Shown here piece after piece: positions 42,338 to 51,042 of a stretch of 64,000 nucleotides of DNA. The DNA lies in assembly GCF_002954775.1 (NCBI RefSeq), contig NZ_PJME01000009.1, positions 175,115 through 239,114 of the forward strand. The letters run 5' to 3'. The notes beneath the pieces were generated by a model. That model was not told the DNA's origin, searched no databases, and worked only from the letters and a program-made list of their open reading frames with translations. The position numbers were made by a program, and so were the translations under genes. This stretch comes from Streptomyces geranii. Lineage in GTDB: Bacteria; Actinomycetota; Actinomycetes; Streptomycetales; Streptomycetaceae. How positions within the stretch are numbered: the stretch's first letter is position 1; each line of letters begins with the position of its first letter.

Positions 42338-42526
42338 GTGAAGACGACGACGATGTTCCACAACATCGCAAACCCGCGGCGCACGACGCTGGCGCACCTC
42401 ACGGACGCCGACGAACTGACGCCCGTCGAGCAGCCGGAACACTCCGTGGACCTCCCCACCCAGACCGCCAACCCCCGCCGCACCATTCTCATGGACGCCC
42501 CGGTCGCGGCCTCCGTCGCGGAGTAG
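42338..42526 (+). CDS. 62-aa protein with duplicated ANPRRT motif
   Basis: Starts at GTG 42338 with GAGGA 8 bases upstream (an in-frame ATG at 42353 and a longer frame from 42254 are alternatives). The sequence carries ANPRRTTLAHL near residue 12 and ANPRRTILMDA near residue 44, separated by an acidic linker (DADELTPVEQPEHSVDLP), and ends APVAASVAE. No TM or signal peptide. Not recognised. The repeat suggests two copies of a short binding element or core peptide. It sits between cvn1 and fah-gltX. Confidence 0.6.
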   Translation: MKTTTMFHNIANPRRTTLAHLTDADELTPVEQPEHSVDLPTQTANPRRTILMDAPVAASVAE

Positions 42527-42678
42527 TACGCACGGGTACCGCCCGGTTGTTCAGGGCGACGCCTGTGAATGCCTGTGTGTCAAGGGCGCCTCGCCTTATT
42601 GCGCGGGGCGCCCGCCCTTGTCGCGTTAGCCTGGACCGTCAGACTCCAGCCGGACCAGCAGAGGGGCGCAGGAATCCC

Positions 42679-43455
42679 GTGCGCATCGCCAGATTCTCCA
42701 TCGACGGGAACGTCGCCTTCGGCGCGGTCGAGGGCGACAGGCCGGACGAACTAGTCCTGGACATCATCAAGGGCATCCCGTTCGCCGACTTCGAACTCTC
42801 CGGCACGAAGGTCCCCCTCGACAAGGTCCGGCTGCTCCCGCCGGTGCTCCCCAACAAGGTCGTCGCCTACGGCCGCAACTACGCCGAGCACGCGCGGGAG
42901 TTGGGTAACGAGGTGCCGGACGTGCCGTTCGCCTTCTTCAAGCCGTCCACCTCGGTGATCGGCTCGGGCGACGAGATCCAGTACCCCTCCTTCACCGAGG
43001 AACTGCACCACGAGGCCGAACTCGCCGTGGTCATCGGCCGGATGTGCCGCGAGGTCCCGCGCGAGCGCGTCAAGGACGTGATCCTCGGCTACACCTGCGC
43101 CAACGACATCACCGCGCGGGACGTCCAGAAGCGCGAGAAGCAGTGGGCGCGAGCGAAGGGCTTCGACACCAGCTGCCCCCTCGGCCCCTGGATCGAGACG
43201 GACCTCGACCCGTCCGACCTGACGATCCAGCTGACGGTCAACGGCGAACAACGCCAACTGGGCCGCACCAGCGAGATGATCCACTCGATCGAGGACCTGA
43301 TCGTCAACATCACCGAGGCCATGACGCTGCTCCCCGGCGACGTGATCCTCACGGGCACCCCGGCAGGCGTCGGACCGCTCACCGTCGGCGACGAGGTCGC
43401 CGTCACCATCGAAGGCATCGGCACTCTCACCAACAAGGTTGTCAAGCGTGGCTAG
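42679..43455 (+). CDS. Fumarylacetoacetate hydrolase-family protein
   Basis: A 258-aa FAH-fold enzyme: VVAYGRNYAEHARELG, FFKPSTSVIGSGDEI, the metal ligands in EELHHEAELAVVIG (EaE) and TCANDITARDVQKREKQWAR, and the end block VILTGTPAGVGPLTVGDEV. Members cleave or decarboxylate acylpyruvates and oxaloacetate. The short FAH form with no N-terminal domain is closest to acylpyruvase/oxaloacetate decarboxylase types. GTG 42679 gives the normal MRIARFSIDG start. Overlaps gltX by 8 bp. Confidence 0.88.
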   Translation: MRIARFSIDGNVAFGAVEGDRPDELVLDIIKGIPFADFELSGTKVPLDKVRLLPPVLPNKVVAYGRNYAEHARELGNEVPDVPFAFFKPSTSVIGSGDEIQYPSFTEELHHEAELAVVIGRMCREVPRERVKDVILGYTCANDITARDVQKREKQWARAKGFDTSCPLGPWIETDLDPSDLTIQLTVNGEQRQLGRTSEMIHSIEDLIVNITEAMTLLPGDVILTGTPAGVGPLTVGDEVAVTIEGIGTLTNKVVKRG

Positions 43456-44923
43456 CGCACCTGTACGCGTCCGTTTCTGCCCCTCGCCGACCGGTAACCC
43501 GCACGTGGGCCTGGTCCGTACGGCCCTGTTCAACTGGGCCTACGCCCGCCACACCGGCGGCACCTTCGTCTTCCGCATCGAGGACACCGACGCGGCCCGC
43601 GACTCCGAGGAGTCGTACGAGCAGCTGCTCTCCTCGCTGCGCTGGCTGGGCTTCGACTGGGACGAGGGCCCCGAGATCGGCGGCCCGCACGCCCCGTACC
43701 GCCAGTCGCAGCGCATGGACACGTACAAGGACGTGGCGGCGAAGCTCCTCGAAGCGGGCCACGCGTACTACTGCTACTGCTCCACGGCGGAGCTGGACGC
43801 CCGCCGCGACGCCGCCCGCGCGGCAGGCAAGCCCTCCGGCTACGACGGCCACTGCCGCGCCCTGACCGACGAGCAGGTCTCCGCGTACACCGCCGAGGGC
43901 CGCACACCGATCGTCCGCTTCCGGATGCCCGACGAGACGATCACCTTCACGGACCTGGTCCGCGGCGAGATCACGTACCTCCCGGAGAACGTCCCGGACT
44001 ACGGGATCGTACGAGCCAACGGAGCCCCGCTCTACACGCTCGTGAACCCGGTCGACGACGCGCTGATGGAGATCACCCACGTCCTGCGCGGCGAGGACCT
44101 GCTCTCCTCGACCCCCCGCCAGATCGCCCTGTACAAGGCGCTGACGGAACTGGGCATCGCCAAGCAGACCCCCTCCTTCGGGCACCTGCCGTACGTGATG
44201 GGCGAGGGCAACAAGAAGCTCTCGAAGCGCGACCCGGAGTCGTCGCTGAACCTCTACCGGGAGCGCGGCTTCCTCCCGGAGGGCCTGCTCAACTACCTCT
44301 CCCTCCTTGGCTGGTCGCTCTCGGCCGACCAGGACATCTTCACGGTCGACGAGATGGTCGCGGCCTTCGACGTGTCGGACGTGAACCCCAACCCGGCCCG
44401 CTTCGACCTGAAGAAGTGCGAGGCGATCAACGCCGACCACATCCGCCTCCTGGACGTGAAGGACTTCACGGAGCGCTGCGCCCCCTGGCTCCAGGCGCCC
44501 TTCGCGCCCTGGTCGCCGGAGGACTTCGACGAGGCGAAGTGGCAGGCGATCGCCCCGCACGCCCAGACCCGGCTGAAGGTCCTCTCGGAGATCACGGACA
44601 ACGTCGACTTCCTGTTCCTGGCGGAGCCGGCGTCGGACGAGGCGTCCTGGACGAAGGCGATGAAGGAGGGCAGCGACGCCCTCCTGATCACCGCGAGGGA
44701 GAAGCTGGAGGCCGCCGACTGGTCCTCCGCCGAGTCTCTGAAGGAGGCCGTCCTGGCCGCCGGCGAGGCCCACGGCCTCAAGCTCGGCAAGGCCCAGGCC
44801 CCCGTCCGCGTGGCCGTCACCGGCCGCACGATCGGCCTGCCCCTCTTCGAGTCCCTGGAGATCCTGGGCAAGGCGAAGACCCTGACCCGCATCGACGCGG
44901 CACTGGCCAAACTGGCCGCTTAG
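43448..44923 (+). CDS. gltX: Glutamyl-tRNA synthetase
   Basis: A 491-aa class I synthetase that charges tRNA-Glu and, in bacteria without GlnRS, mischarges tRNA-Gln for GatCAB. The HIGH equivalent is PSPTGNPHVGLVRTALFNWA, FRIEDTDAARDSEES follows, and the KMSKS equivalent is NKKLSKRDPESS. A C-terminal helical anticodon-binding domain completes it. GTG 43448 is preferred (MASAPVRVRF); TTG 43439 is in frame. It overlaps the FAH stop (GTGGCTAG), so the two are translationally coupled. Five Gln/Glu tRNA genes lie 3.2 kb downstream. Confidence 0.96.
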   Translation: MASAPVRVRFCPSPTGNPHVGLVRTALFNWAYARHTGGTFVFRIEDTDAARDSEESYEQLLSSLRWLGFDWDEGPEIGGPHAPYRQSQRMDTYKDVAAKLLEAGHAYYCYCSTAELDARRDAARAAGKPSGYDGHCRALTDEQVSAYTAEGRTPIVRFRMPDETITFTDLVRGEITYLPENVPDYGIVRANGAPLYTLVNPVDDALMEITHVLRGEDLLSSTPRQIALYKALTELGIAKQTPSFGHLPYVMGEGNKKLSKRDPESSLNLYRERGFLPEGLLNYLSLLGWSLSADQDIFTVDEMVAAFDVSDVNPNPARFDLKKCEAINADHIRLLDVKDFTERCAPWLQAPFAPWSPEDFDEAKWQAIAPHAQTRLKVLSEITDNVDFLFLAEPASDEASWTKAMKEGSDALLITAREKLEAADWSSAESLKEAVLAAGEAHGLKLGKAQAPVRVAVTGRTIGLPLFESLEILGKAKTLTRIDAALAKLAA

Positions 44924-44935
44924 TCAAGGCACTTG

Positions 44936-44968
44936 GGAGGGCGGCGTCCGATCCGGGCGCCGCCCTCC
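44936..44968 (+). terminator. Terminator of gltX
   Basis: A 14-bp stem (one G-T pair) GGAGGGCGGCGTCC / GGGCGCCGCCCTCC with a 5-base loop, 12 bp after the stop. Confidence 0.85.
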
Positions 44969-45034
44969 GTGTTGCCGCATGATGTGTGTGCGCACTCCGG
45001 CGAAGGAGTGCCGAAGGGTTTCAGGGGGAGAAGA

Positions 45035-47266
45035 ATGAGCCGTTCACGAAGACTCGCCAACATCGTCCTCGGCACAACCGTGGCGCTGTCCTGCACCACG
45101 ATGACCACCCCGGCGCAGGCGGCACCCGCCGTCGACCCGCCCGCCGGCACGGTCCGGCTGGCCACGGAGACGCCGGCCACCGTCACCTACCGGTGGGCCG
45201 GCTCGTCCGGCTTCGAGTACACGTCCACCGGCACCGGTCCCGCCCTGTCGGCCGACTATCCGGGCGCCGTCCCGCCCGACCACGCGGGCCCGGACGACCT
45301 CGCCAGCGGCACCGACGTCCTGAGCACCGTCAGCGGCGCCACGGTCACCCAGAAGCACCGCTCCACGGGCGTCACCGCCACCGTGACCGTGCCGGCCGGC
45401 CAGAGCTACAAGGCCGCCTCCGGCTGGAGCGTGCTGACCCGCGACACCACCGGCACCCTGCACGTCCTGCGCGCCGCCGCCGACGGCACCACCACCGACA
45501 CACCGGTCACCGGGTTTCCCGCGGGCGCCGAGCCCGTCACCTACGTCAAGGGCGGCTCGGTCCGCCGACTCGCGGTCGTCCACACCCTCGACGGTGTGAC
45601 GTCCGTGGGCCTCGTCGACCTCGCGGACGGCACCTTCCGCACCTATGTCACCGGTGTGGCGACCAACCCTCCGGTCCGCTTCAACGACCGCTGGCTGGTG
45701 GCCGACTGGAGGTCGATACGCGTAGACGCCACGCCCGGCACCGAACCCACCGCCCTCACCCGCTGGGGCGCCGAGCTGGAAGCCGTCGTCGGCGACCAAC
45801 TCCTCATCGGCAACCCGGAGTTCGTCACCGGCGGCGCCAAGCCCGCGCTGGCCGCCCTGTCGCTCGTCACCGGCTCGACGTACACCGTCCTGGCCGAGTC
45901 GTCCGGCGACTTCACCCCGACCCCGGACGGCGGCGCGCTCGCCACCGCCGGACCGTCGAGTCTCGACTGGAACGTCCACCGCGTCACCCCCACAGCTGAC
46001 GGCCGCACGGCCACCGAGAAGGTCGTCAACATCCCGGCCTACTCGACCCGGGTGGACGGACTCGCCCTGGCCGGCGGCGAGTTGATGCTGTACGGCGCAA
46101 CCGCGGGGGGCAGTGGCCACAGGTACAGCAGCTTCCAACTCGACGCCGCGGCCAGGCCCGTTGGCGGACAGACCCCGCGCGGCCCGGCCCTGAGCCCGTC
46201 GACCTGCCTGGCCGGCGACGCCGCCTGCCCCCAGTTGGAGGCCCTCGGCGACGGCCGGGTCGCACACCTGTGGACCAACGCGAACGGTCAGGAGTCCGTG
46301 ATCACCGTCGGCCTCGACGCCACCACGATCGTCAGCGCGGGCACCGGAGACGCCGGCGGTCGTATCCCGAGTGCCACCGGCCGTTACGTCCTCTACAACG
46401 GCGGCAGCGCCGGCGTACAGAAGGTCGTCGACTTCCCGCGCGCCGCCACCGCCGGCACGGTCGCGCTGAGCCGCACCCGTACCCCCGCGGCCGTCTGGGG
46501 CCAGGTCCTGTGGACGACAGGCAGCACCCAGGGCTCGGTAGTCGGCACCCACCTCAAGACCCAGCAGACCGTGGCCACCATCGCGACCGGAGCGCCCTGC
46601 ACCCCCACCGACATCCAGGCCGTGAACACCTGGCTGTACTGGACCTGCGGCACGGCGGGACCCGCCGGCGTCTACGACCGGGCGGCCAACCGCACCATCC
46701 CGGTCCCGTCCGACCAGGCACCGGCCCGCCTCGCCGACGGCTACCTCGTGCGCGAGAACCGCACCACCCACGAACTGCTGCTCACCGACTTCCACACCGG
46801 TACGGCGGTCACCCGCACGGTGGCCGTACTGCCCACGGCGGACCAGAACACCGGTGGCAGCAACGGCCGTTGGGCGGTCGACCGGTTCGGCGGCGACATC
46901 GCCTACCTCACCTCCGCATACGGTCAGGTGGCGCTCGTCGACAGCGGGGTCCCGACCTCGTCGCTGGCCCAGACGGAGGCCCAGACGGACCCCCAGCCGG
47001 GCGGCCCCAGCACCTTGTCCCCCTGGCGGCCCGTCTGGCAGCTCAACAAGCCCGCGACCTGGACCCTGACCCTGGCCAACAGCGCCGGAACGACGGTCCG
47101 CACACTCACCGGCAGCACCAAGGCGGCTGCGGTACGCGCTTCCTGGGACGGCCTGTGGTCCGACGGCCGCTACGCCACCGGCACCTACACCTGGAAACTG
47201 ACCGCCGAACCCGACGACACCCAGGGTCCGGTCCTGAACCTCACGGGGACGACCACGGTCGGCTGA
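45035..47266 (+). CDS. Secreted beta-propeller protein with C-terminal FlgD-type Ig domain
   Basis: A 743-aa protein. ATG 45035 has a strong AGGGGGAG site. A signal peptide (LANIVLGTTVALSCTTMTTP, cut near AQA) precedes a long region of repeated beta blades (TYVKGGSVRRLAVVHTLDGV, VRFNDRWLVADWRSI, PSATGRYVLYNGGS, SNGRWAVDRFGGDIAYLT). The last 80 residues match FlgD_ig (ATWTLTLANSAGTTVRTLTG, WDGLWSDGRYATGTYTWKLT). No sortase motif. Function unknown; such proteins are common in Streptomyces secretomes as surface or substrate-binding modules. Confidence 0.85.
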   Translation: MSRSRRLANIVLGTTVALSCTTMTTPAQAAPAVDPPAGTVRLATETPATVTYRWAGSSGFEYTSTGTGPALSADYPGAVPPDHAGPDDLASGTDVLSTVSGATVTQKHRSTGVTATVTVPAGQSYKAASGWSVLTRDTTGTLHVLRAAADGTTTDTPVTGFPAGAEPVTYVKGGSVRRLAVVHTLDGVTSVGLVDLADGTFRTYVTGVATNPPVRFNDRWLVADWRSIRVDATPGTEPTALTRWGAELEAVVGDQLLIGNPEFVTGGAKPALAALSLVTGSTYTVLAESSGDFTPTPDGGALATAGPSSLDWNVHRVTPTADGRTATEKVVNIPAYSTRVDGLALAGGELMLYGATAGGSGHRYSSFQLDAAARPVGGQTPRGPALSPSTCLAGDAACPQLEALGDGRVAHLWTNANGQESVITVGLDATTIVSAGTGDAGGRIPSATGRYVLYNGGSAGVQKVVDFPRAATAGTVALSRTRTPAAVWGQVLWTTGSTQGSVVGTHLKTQQTVATIATGAPCTPTDIQAVNTWLYWTCGTAGPAGVYDRAANRTIPVPSDQAPARLADGYLVRENRTTHELLLTDFHTGTAVTRTVAVLPTADQNTGGSNGRWAVDRFGGDIAYLTSAYGQVALVDSGVPTSSLAQTEAQTDPQPGGPSTLSPWRPVWQLNKPATWTLTLANSAGTTVRTLTGSTKAAAVRASWDGLWSDGRYATGTYTWKLTAEPDDTQGPVLNLTGTTTVG

Positions 47267-47346
47267 GCCCGCCGCGAAGGCGGTCCTCCACGGCGACGGC
47301 GGGGCCATCGGGCTCCGCCGTCGCCCGGCCGCGCTACCGTCGAGCC

Positions 47347-48078
47347 ATGACGATCCGAGCCGTGGTCTGGGACATCGACGACACGATCTTCGACTACAGC
47401 ACGGCCGACCGCGCCGGCATGCGGGAACAGCTCACGGCCGAGGGCCTGCTCGACGCGTACGCGAGCGTCGAGCAGGCCCTCGAACGCTGGCGGCAGGCCA
47501 CCGACCGGCAGTGGGCGCGGTTCGCGGCCGGGGAGATCGACTTTCAGGGGCAGCGGCGGGAGCGGGTACGGCTGTTCCTGGGACAGGAGCTGACCGACGC
47601 CGAGGCCGACTCCTGGTTCGACCGCTACATCGGGCACTACGAGGCCGCCTGGGCGCTCTTCCCGGACGTCCTGCCCGTCCTCGACCTCCTCGCCGCCAGC
47701 CACCGGCACGGGGTGCTCTCCAACTCCAGCATCCGCGTACAGGACCGCAAACTGCGCGTCCTCGGCGTCCGCGACCGCTTCGAGTCCGTCCTGTGCGCGG
47801 CCGAGCTGGGCGTCCACAAGCCGGACGCCCAGGCCTTCCACGCCGCCTGCGCCGCCCTGGACCTGCCGCCGGAGCAGGTGGCGTACGTCGGCGACCACCC
47901 GGAGATCGACGGACGGGGCGCCGTGGACGCCGGAATGCTGTCGGTGTGGATCGACCGCACCGGCCTCGCCGACGTGGAGCGGGCCCCCGCGGGCCCCCAC
48001 CGGATCGCCTCCCTCGCCGAACTCCCCGCGCTCCTCGGCGCCGATACCCGTTTTGGAGCGCCGTCCACCTTCGGGTAA
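47347..48078 (+). CDS. HAD-superfamily phosphatase
   Basis: A 243-aa HAD hydrolase. Motif I is VVWDIDDTIFDY with nucleophile Asp9 and acid/base Asp11; motif II Ser is in GVLSNSSIRV; motif III and IV are HKPDAQAF and YVGDHPEIDGRGAVDAGM. A helical C1 cap lies between (residues about 20-100). Resembles small phosphoglycolate- or nucleotide-phosphatase types (YjjG-like); substrate cannot be set from sequence. The 91 bp that follow lead into the tRNA array. Confidence 0.88.
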   Translation: MTIRAVVWDIDDTIFDYSTADRAGMREQLTAEGLLDAYASVEQALERWRQATDRQWARFAAGEIDFQGQRRERVRLFLGQELTDAEADSWFDRYIGHYEAAWALFPDVLPVLDLLAASHRHGVLSNSSIRVQDRKLRVLGVRDRFESVLCAAELGVHKPDAQAFHAACAALDLPPEQVAYVGDHPEIDGRGAVDAGMLSVWIDRTGLADVERAPAGPHRIASLAELPALLGADTRFGAPSTFG

Positions 48079-48169
48079 TGTTCTTCCTGCGCCGCCGGAG
48101 AGCGGGCCGGAAGGCCAGGCACCGGAGGCGCAAGCTAGAACAGGAGCTCCGCAAGGGCTCGCGTTCCAG

Positions 48170-48241
48170 TGGCCTATGGTGTAATTGGCAGCACGACGGT
48201 TTCTGGTTCCGTTAGTCTTGGTTCGAGTCCAGGTAGGCCAG
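48170..48241 (+). tRNA. tRNA-Gln (CUG), copy 1
   Basis: 72 nt, acceptor TGGCCTA / TAGGCCA, discriminator G, TTCGAGT T-loop, anticodon CTG in loop TTCTGGT. The anticodon stem ACGGT / TCCGT has a T-T mismatch next to the loop (31-39), unlike copy 2. No CCA encoded. Reads CAG. Confidence 0.93.
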
Positions 48242-48291
48242 CTCGCAGATTGCTTCAAATCTGCACTCGTGGAGATCCAGAATCCACACAA

Positions 48292-48364
48292 GCCCCCGTT
48301 GTGTAGCGGCCTAGCACGCTGCCCTCTCACGGCAGTAGCGCCGGTTCGAATCCGGTCGGGGGTA
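48292..48364 (+). tRNA. tRNA-Glu (CUC), copy 1
   Basis: 73 nt, acceptor GCCCCCG / CGGGGGT (first pair G-T), anticodon stem CTGCC / GGCAG with loop CTCTCAC, anticodon CTC, TTCGAAT T-loop, discriminator A. Reads GAG, the main Glu codon here. Confidence 0.95.
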
Positions 48365-48426
48365 CAGATCCTTCCCGGAGGGTCAGACAGGGTCGCACCC
48401 ACTGACTCTCATGCAGGATCGCTAGG

Positions 48427-48499
48427 GCCCCCGTTGTGTAGCGGCCTAGCACGCTGCCCTCTCACGGCAGTAGCGCCGGTTCGAATCCGGTCGGGGGTA
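48427..48499 (+). tRNA. tRNA-Glu (CUC), copy 2
   Basis: Identical in sequence to the copy at 48292-48364. Spacer of 62 bp from it. Confidence 0.95.
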
Positions 48500-48519
48500 C
48501 GCTTTACCTTGAATTGCCT

Positions 48520-48591
48520 TGGTCTATGGTGTAATTGGCAACACTACGGTTTCTGGTACCGTCATTCTTGGTTCGAGTCCAGGTAGACCAG
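48520..48591 (+). tRNA. tRNA-Gln (CUG), copy 2
   Basis: 72 nt, acceptor TGGTCTA / TAGACCA, anticodon stem ACGGT / ACCGT fully paired, loop TTCTGGT with anticodon CTG. Differs from copy 1 at several paired sites. No CCA encoded. Confidence 0.95.
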
Positions 48592-48634
48592 CTCGGATCT
48601 GCGGCGACGCGGTTTGAACGCTCGCAAGATCCAT

Positions 48635-48707
48635 GCCCCCGTTGTGTAGCGGCCTAGCACGCTGCCCTCTCACGGCAGTAGCGCCGGTTCGAATCCGGTC
48701 GGGGGTA
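48635..48707 (+). tRNA. tRNA-Glu (CUC), copy 3
   Basis: Identical to the other two Glu copies. Last gene of the array; a terminator follows 11 bp later. Confidence 0.95.
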
Positions 48708-48718
48708 CGTCAGTGCAC

Positions 48719-48748
48719 AGTGGCCTCCCGCTTCGGCGGGGGGCCACT
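48719..48748 (+). terminator. Terminator of the tRNA array
   Basis: AGTGGCCTCCCGC / GCGGGGGGCCACT, a 13-bp stem (one G-T pair) closed by a TTCG tetraloop. It also lies 15 bp beyond the stop of the convergent MerR-type gene. Confidence 0.85.
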
Positions 48749-48762
48749 CTGCATTTCCCCGA

Positions 48763-49404
48763 CTACAGCCCGTACCGCCGCGCGGACTCCTCTTCCTGGG
48801 CCAGCCGGTGCAGTGCCGTGAGCACCGGCTCGAACAGCACCGTCGCCGCGACCGCCGTCTCCACCCGCTCCGCGTCCGACGCGTGCGTCTCCAGATAGTC
48901 CAGGTCCCTTCTCGCCACCTGGTGCATCAACTCCGCGTACGGCGCCATCAGTTCGGCGTCCCAGGGATAGCCCAGCCGGATCAGCGCGGCCACCGCCACC
49001 ACCAGCGAACGGTGCACGGGGGACAGGGGGCTCAGCTCGCGTGCGGTCTCCCAGCCGAGGCCCGCCAGCAGCCGGTCCACCTCCCGGCGGGCGGCCACCA
49101 CGGCCGGGTCCGCCTCGTCCGGCTCGGCGCCCTGCGGCAGCGCCCACAGGGCCGCGCCCAGCCGGATCGTCCGGCCCAGGGAGTCGTCGTCGACATGGCC
49201 GAGCACCTCACGGGCCGTGGCCACGGGGATACGCCCGACCTGGATCAGCGCGCGCACCAGCCGGAGCCGGCGCAGATGCCCCTCGTCGTACTCCGCGGTC
49301 GTCGTGTTGATCTGCCGTCCCGGCGCCAACAGGCCTTCGCGCAGGTAGTACTTGATGGTCGCGGTGGACACACCGCTGCGCTCGCTCAACTCCGCCAGCC
49401 GCAT
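48763..49404 (-). CDS. MerR-family transcriptional regulator
   Basis: A 213-aa regulator. The N-terminal winged helix reads MRLAELSERSGVSTATIKYY-LREGLL, then INTTTAEYDEGHLRRLRLVR and the dimerisation helix. The C-terminal 100 residues are an Ala/Leu-rich helical effector domain with no metal-binding Cys. ATG 49404 is used because it begins the MerR domain. Divergent from the DUF4188 gene with a 79-bp gap, the usual arrangement for a regulator and its target. Confidence 0.9.
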   Translation of the reverse strand: MRLAELSERSGVSTATIKYYLREGLLAPGRQINTTTAEYDEGHLRRLRLVRALIQVGRIPVATAREVLGHVDDDSLGRTIRLGAALWALPQGAEPDEADPAVVAARREVDRLLAGLGWETARELSPLSPVHRSLVVAVAALIRLGYPWDAELMAPYAELMHQVARRDLDYLETHASDAERVETAVAATVLFEPVLTALHRLAQEEESARRYGL

Positions 49405-49483
49405 GCCTTGCGCCTTTCCTCGGACAACGGCACGATCCAAGCACCTTGTGGTCGGATAGTGCCGCTAGCCAACGGGAGGCGAG

Positions 49484-49984
49484 ATGTTTGCGAAGCCCAA
49501 CGCGGGTCGGACGACTGCGGCGGCCGAGGGGGATGTCGTCGTCCTGCTCATCGGGATGCGTATCAACCACTTCTGGGCCGTGCACCACTGGTTCCCGGTG
49601 CTGTCGGCGATGCCGCGGATGCTTCGGGAGCTGGCGAAGGATCCCTCGCGGGGGCTGCTGAAGCATGTGCTGCTGACGGCTTCACCCCGGACGTACTACG
49701 TCGTCCAGTACTGGGAGTCCAAGGAGAAGCTGTACGACTACGCCTCGGCGTCGGACATGTTCCATCACAAGGCGTGGGGTGCGCTCAACCGCAAGGAGCG
49801 GGAGGGGAAGGTTCGGCAGCATGTGGGGCTGTGGCACGAGACGTATGTCGTGCCTGAGGGGTCCTACGAGTCGATCTACGCGGATATGCCGGCCTTTGGG
49901 CTGGCTGCGGCGCATGGGGTGTTGCCGGTGGAGCGGCGGGGGCGTTCCGGTAAGGAGCGGTTCGCTCATCGGTCGGCGTCGTAG
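49484..49984 (+). CDS. DUF4188 (monooxygenase-like) family protein
   Basis: A 166-aa protein with DVVVLLIGMRINHFWAVHHW, LLKHVLLTASPRTYYVVQYW and the DMFHHKAWGALNRKERE-GKVRQHVGLWHETY block characteristic of DUF4188, a dimeric alpha/beta-barrel related family that includes proteins annotated as monooxygenases. Heme or flavin use is not evident. GAGGCGAG precedes the ATG. Likely regulated by the divergent MerR protein. Confidence 0.85.
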   Translation: MFAKPNAGRTTAAAEGDVVVLLIGMRINHFWAVHHWFPVLSAMPRMLRELAKDPSRGLLKHVLLTASPRTYYVVQYWESKEKLYDYASASDMFHHKAWGALNRKEREGKVRQHVGLWHETYVVPEGSYESIYADMPAFGLAAAHGVLPVERRGRSGKERFAHRSAS

Positions 49985-50007
49985 GGGGTCTGTCGTGGGG
50001 CGGGTGC

Positions 50008-50047
50008 GGGGCCGCTGTGGCTGGTCGCGCAGTTCCCCGCGCCCCTG
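50008..50047 (+). repeat. Dispersed intergenic repeat, second copy of the CGCGCAGTTCC type
   Basis: GGGGCCGCTGTGGCTGG then TCGCGCAGTTCCCCGCGCCC (50025-50044), the same core as at 30858-30877. The 146-bp gap between the DUF4188 and ndgR-type genes otherwise holds only their convergent ends. Confidence 0.8.
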
Positions 50048-50130
50048 GGTTGGCTGCCCCTCGGGAGGGTTTTTCAGTGAAGGTCTGCCGCGGCGTTGAG
50101 GCCGACCCTCGCTGACGTTCGTACCCTTGC

Positions 50131-50847
50131 TCAGCCCGTGCGGCGCAGGGCCTCCGACAAGCGGGCTGCCGCGTCGATGACCGCCTGGGCGTGCATGCGG
50201 CCGGGGTGGCGGGTCAGGCGTTCGATCGGGCCCGAGACCGAGACCGCTGCCACCACGCGGTTCGAGGGGCCGCGGACGGGGGCCGAGACCGAGGCGACGC
50301 CCGGTTCGCGCTCGCCGATCGACTGGGCCCAGCCCCGGCGGCGTACGCCCGACAGCGCTGTCGCTGTGAAGCGGGCGCCCTGGAGGCCGCGGTGCAGGCG
50401 CTCCGGCTCCTCCCACGCCATCAGGATCTGGGCCGACGAGCCCGCCTTCATCGTGAGCGTCGAGCCGACCGGGACCGTGTCCCTGAGGCCCGAGAGGCGC
50501 TCGGCCGCGGCGACGCAGATGCGCATGTCGCCCTGGCGGCGGTAGAGCTGCGCGCTCTCGCCCGTCAGATCGCGGACATGGGTGAGCACCGGGCCGGCGG
50601 TCGCCAGGAGGCGGTCCTCGCCCGCTGCCGCCGCCAGTTCCGCGAGGCGGGGGCCGAGAATGAAACGGCCCTGCATGTCGCGCGCCACCATCCGGTGGTG
50701 TTCCAAGGCCACGGCGAGGCGATGTGCCGTGGGTCGTGCGAGTCCGGTCGCCGCGACCAGACCCGCGAGGGTGGCCGGACCGGACTCCAGAGCGCTCAGG
50801 ACAAGGGCTGCCTTGTCCAGAACGCCGACGCCGCTACTGTTGTCCAT
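50131..50847 (-). CDS. ndgR: IclR-family regulator, NdgR type
   Basis: A 238-aa IclR regulator: N-terminal winged helix (VLDKAALVLSALESGPATLA, GLARPTAHRLAVALEHHRMV) and a C-terminal effector domain (ESAQLYRRQGDMRICVAAAE, VPVGSTLTMKAGSSAQILMA). In Streptomyces NdgR is the IclR protein encoded divergently from leuCD; it controls leucine and other amino-acid genes, amino-acid-dependent growth and antibiotic formation. The position, 195 bp from leuC, is the main support for the symbol. Confidence 0.9.
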   Translation of the reverse strand: MDNSSGVGVLDKAALVLSALESGPATLAGLVAATGLARPTAHRLAVALEHHRMVARDMQGRFILGPRLAELAAAAGEDRLLATAGPVLTHVRDLTGESAQLYRRQGDMRICVAAAERLSGLRDTVPVGSTLTMKAGSSAQILMAWEEPERLHRGLQGARFTATALSGVRRRGWAQSIGEREPGVASVSAPVRGPSNRVVAAVSVSGPIERLTRHPGRMHAQAVIDAAARLSEALRRTG

Positions 50848-51042
50848 GAAACGATACTCGCGTCTCACTCTGTGAAACGCAAGTTCATTTTCCGGTGGAA
50901 CGCGCCACTCTGGAAGACACAGTGGCCCGCCGACCAACGGGCCCGGTGGCGGATGTCCGGACTAGGGGTATGGGCGATCGCCTCCACAAGATCTCTATCT
51001 AGTTGGGCCGGCGCCCGTACGGACCGGCCTGGAGGGAAAGCG
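50848..51042. promoter_or_regulatory. ndgR-leuC divergent promoter region
   Basis: Contains two TGAAACG copies, one overlapping the ndgR start (50846-50852) and one about 25 bp inside (near 50871), a GCCACT ... AGTGGC hairpin near 50908-50930, and AT-rich AGATCTCTATCTAGTT before leuC. The leuC ribosome site GGAGGG is at 51031. No leader peptide with Leu codons is seen. Confidence 0.5.
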
